Part shown: piece after piece, positions 63,656 to 64,000 of the stretch | How the letters are laid out: every line of letters begins with the position of its first letter | How positions within the stretch are numbered: position 1 is the stretch's first letter | DNA from: Notolepis coatsorum | Taxonomy: Eukaryota > Chordata > Actinopteri > Aulopiformes > Paralepididae | NCBI GenBank assembly: GCA_963971535.1 | Contig: OZ020598.1 | Coordinates: forward strand, 95,235,315-95,299,314 | Direction of reading: 5' to 3' | Length of the DNA stretch: 64,000 bases | Translations under genes and position numbers: made by a program | The notes under the pieces: model-generated | What the model was told of the DNA's origin: nothing | Databases searched by the model: none | What the model saw: only the letters and a program-made list of their open reading frames with translations

Positions 63656-63785
63656 ATGAATGAATGAATGAAAAAATTTACCCAACAGACTGCAGTACAG
63701 GAATACACACAAAAAGATAAGGGGAGGCAGACCTGAGAAAGACGTTAGTCTTGTTTCCATCAGGGACCCTCATTTCCAATCCATC
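63656..63785 (-). mobile_element. LINE 3' UTR fragment with (TGAA)n tail
   Basis: Starts with TGAATGAATGAATGAA, then a diverged CAACAGACTGCAGTACAG, and TCTTGTTTCCATCAGGGACC. It is the same LINE family, in minus orientation, inserted in the hairpin-headed repeat. Confidence 0.8.
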
Positions 63786-64000
63786 AAGACACATTCAACT
63801 CTTTATAAAAATAAAGAAAAGGCATCACCCGTATGACCCAACTGCACAGCTGGGAGTAAAAACCCTGTTTTTCACATGATTTTAATCCAGTCACTCCTTT
63901 TAATCAGAGTGTAAGACCAGACTCTCCCAGAAACACCTTCCCACATGAGACTACGGTCAAGAAAAAAGATATGTAAACTGTGAGACACGTGACCAATAGA

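Larger units (their letters stand above)
60163..64000. mobile_element. Hairpin-headed repeat, copy 2, interrupted
   Basis: A perfect 56-bp hairpin (60163-60218 with 60406-60461) encloses 187 nt. It is followed by GCTTGGCATCACCTACTGCA, repeating the left-arm end. The arm sequence differs from copy 1 but the layout is the same. The body parallels 47220-49200 through 63650. Interruptions are a hAT at 60934-62182 and a LINE 3' end at 63656-63785. Frames such as 62515-63027 (+) and 63139-63708 (-) have no known match and are not called genes. It continues past the window. Confidence 0.6.

Overview
This window looks like teleost fish nuclear DNA, and almost all of it is repetitive. It contains Tx1-type and L2/CR1/Rex-type LINEs, Ty3/gypsy fragments, solo LTRs, many non-autonomous hAT elements with 8-bp target duplications, TTAA-flanked piggyBac-like elements, tRNA-derived SINEs, minisatellites and a 200-N assembly gap. 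There is no bacterial gene organisation. Names of families below rest on protein motifs and on termini read by eye; no database search was run.

Layout. 1-2300: a broken Ty3/gypsy element interrupted by a hAT fragment and a LINE 3' end; its integrase carries a 59-bp inverted copy of its own sequence. 2.4-7.3 kb: microsatellites, a 276-bp solo LTR, a SINE with 43-bp tail repeats, a LINE end holding a 106-bp Penelope-like insert, a 27-bp minisatellite and a TTAA element. 7.4-13.4 kb: LINE and SINE fragments, a tiny LTR element (TRIM-like, 493 bp) whose LTRs contain a tRNA-like sequence, and a hAT MITE.

13.9-25.3 kb: one minus-strand LINE carries two stacks of nested insertions. Stack 1 is a TTAA element containing a 2163-bp solo LTR. 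Stack 2 is a TTAA element containing a Tx1-type LINE, which in turn contains a 776-bp solo LTR. Target duplications support most steps, and removing the last insert restores the LINE reading frame exactly.

25.3-41 kb: a hAT element, an L2-like LINE, a cruciform of TTAA-bounded monomers, SINEs, the gap, a 32-bp minisatellite and a roughly 1.6-kb 27-bp VNTR that is open in many frames. 41.3-46.1 kb: a SINE whose internal 43-bp unit expanded to about 16 copies. The array was then hit by a 3.4-kb DNA transposon with long compound inverted repeats and a 593-codon transposase-like ORF of unassigned class, and by a 409-bp hAT MITE. 46.9-49.9 and 60.2-64 kb: two diverged copies of a repeat that opens with a 56-bp-arm hairpin. 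49.95-54.19 kb: an inverted repeat with arms of about 1 kb, containing a TTAA element (itself hit by a hAT) and a second hAT in the right arm. 57.1-60.1 kb: the only host-like gene candidate, with repeated donor-like sequences upstream, one well-formed exon (FGKYKG motif) and a second short exon.

No set of genes here acts as a pathway. The main value is a readable insertion history and several candidate new repeat architectures: the transposon at 42.2-45.5 kb, the tRNA-bearing TRIM, and the self-amplifying SINE tail.
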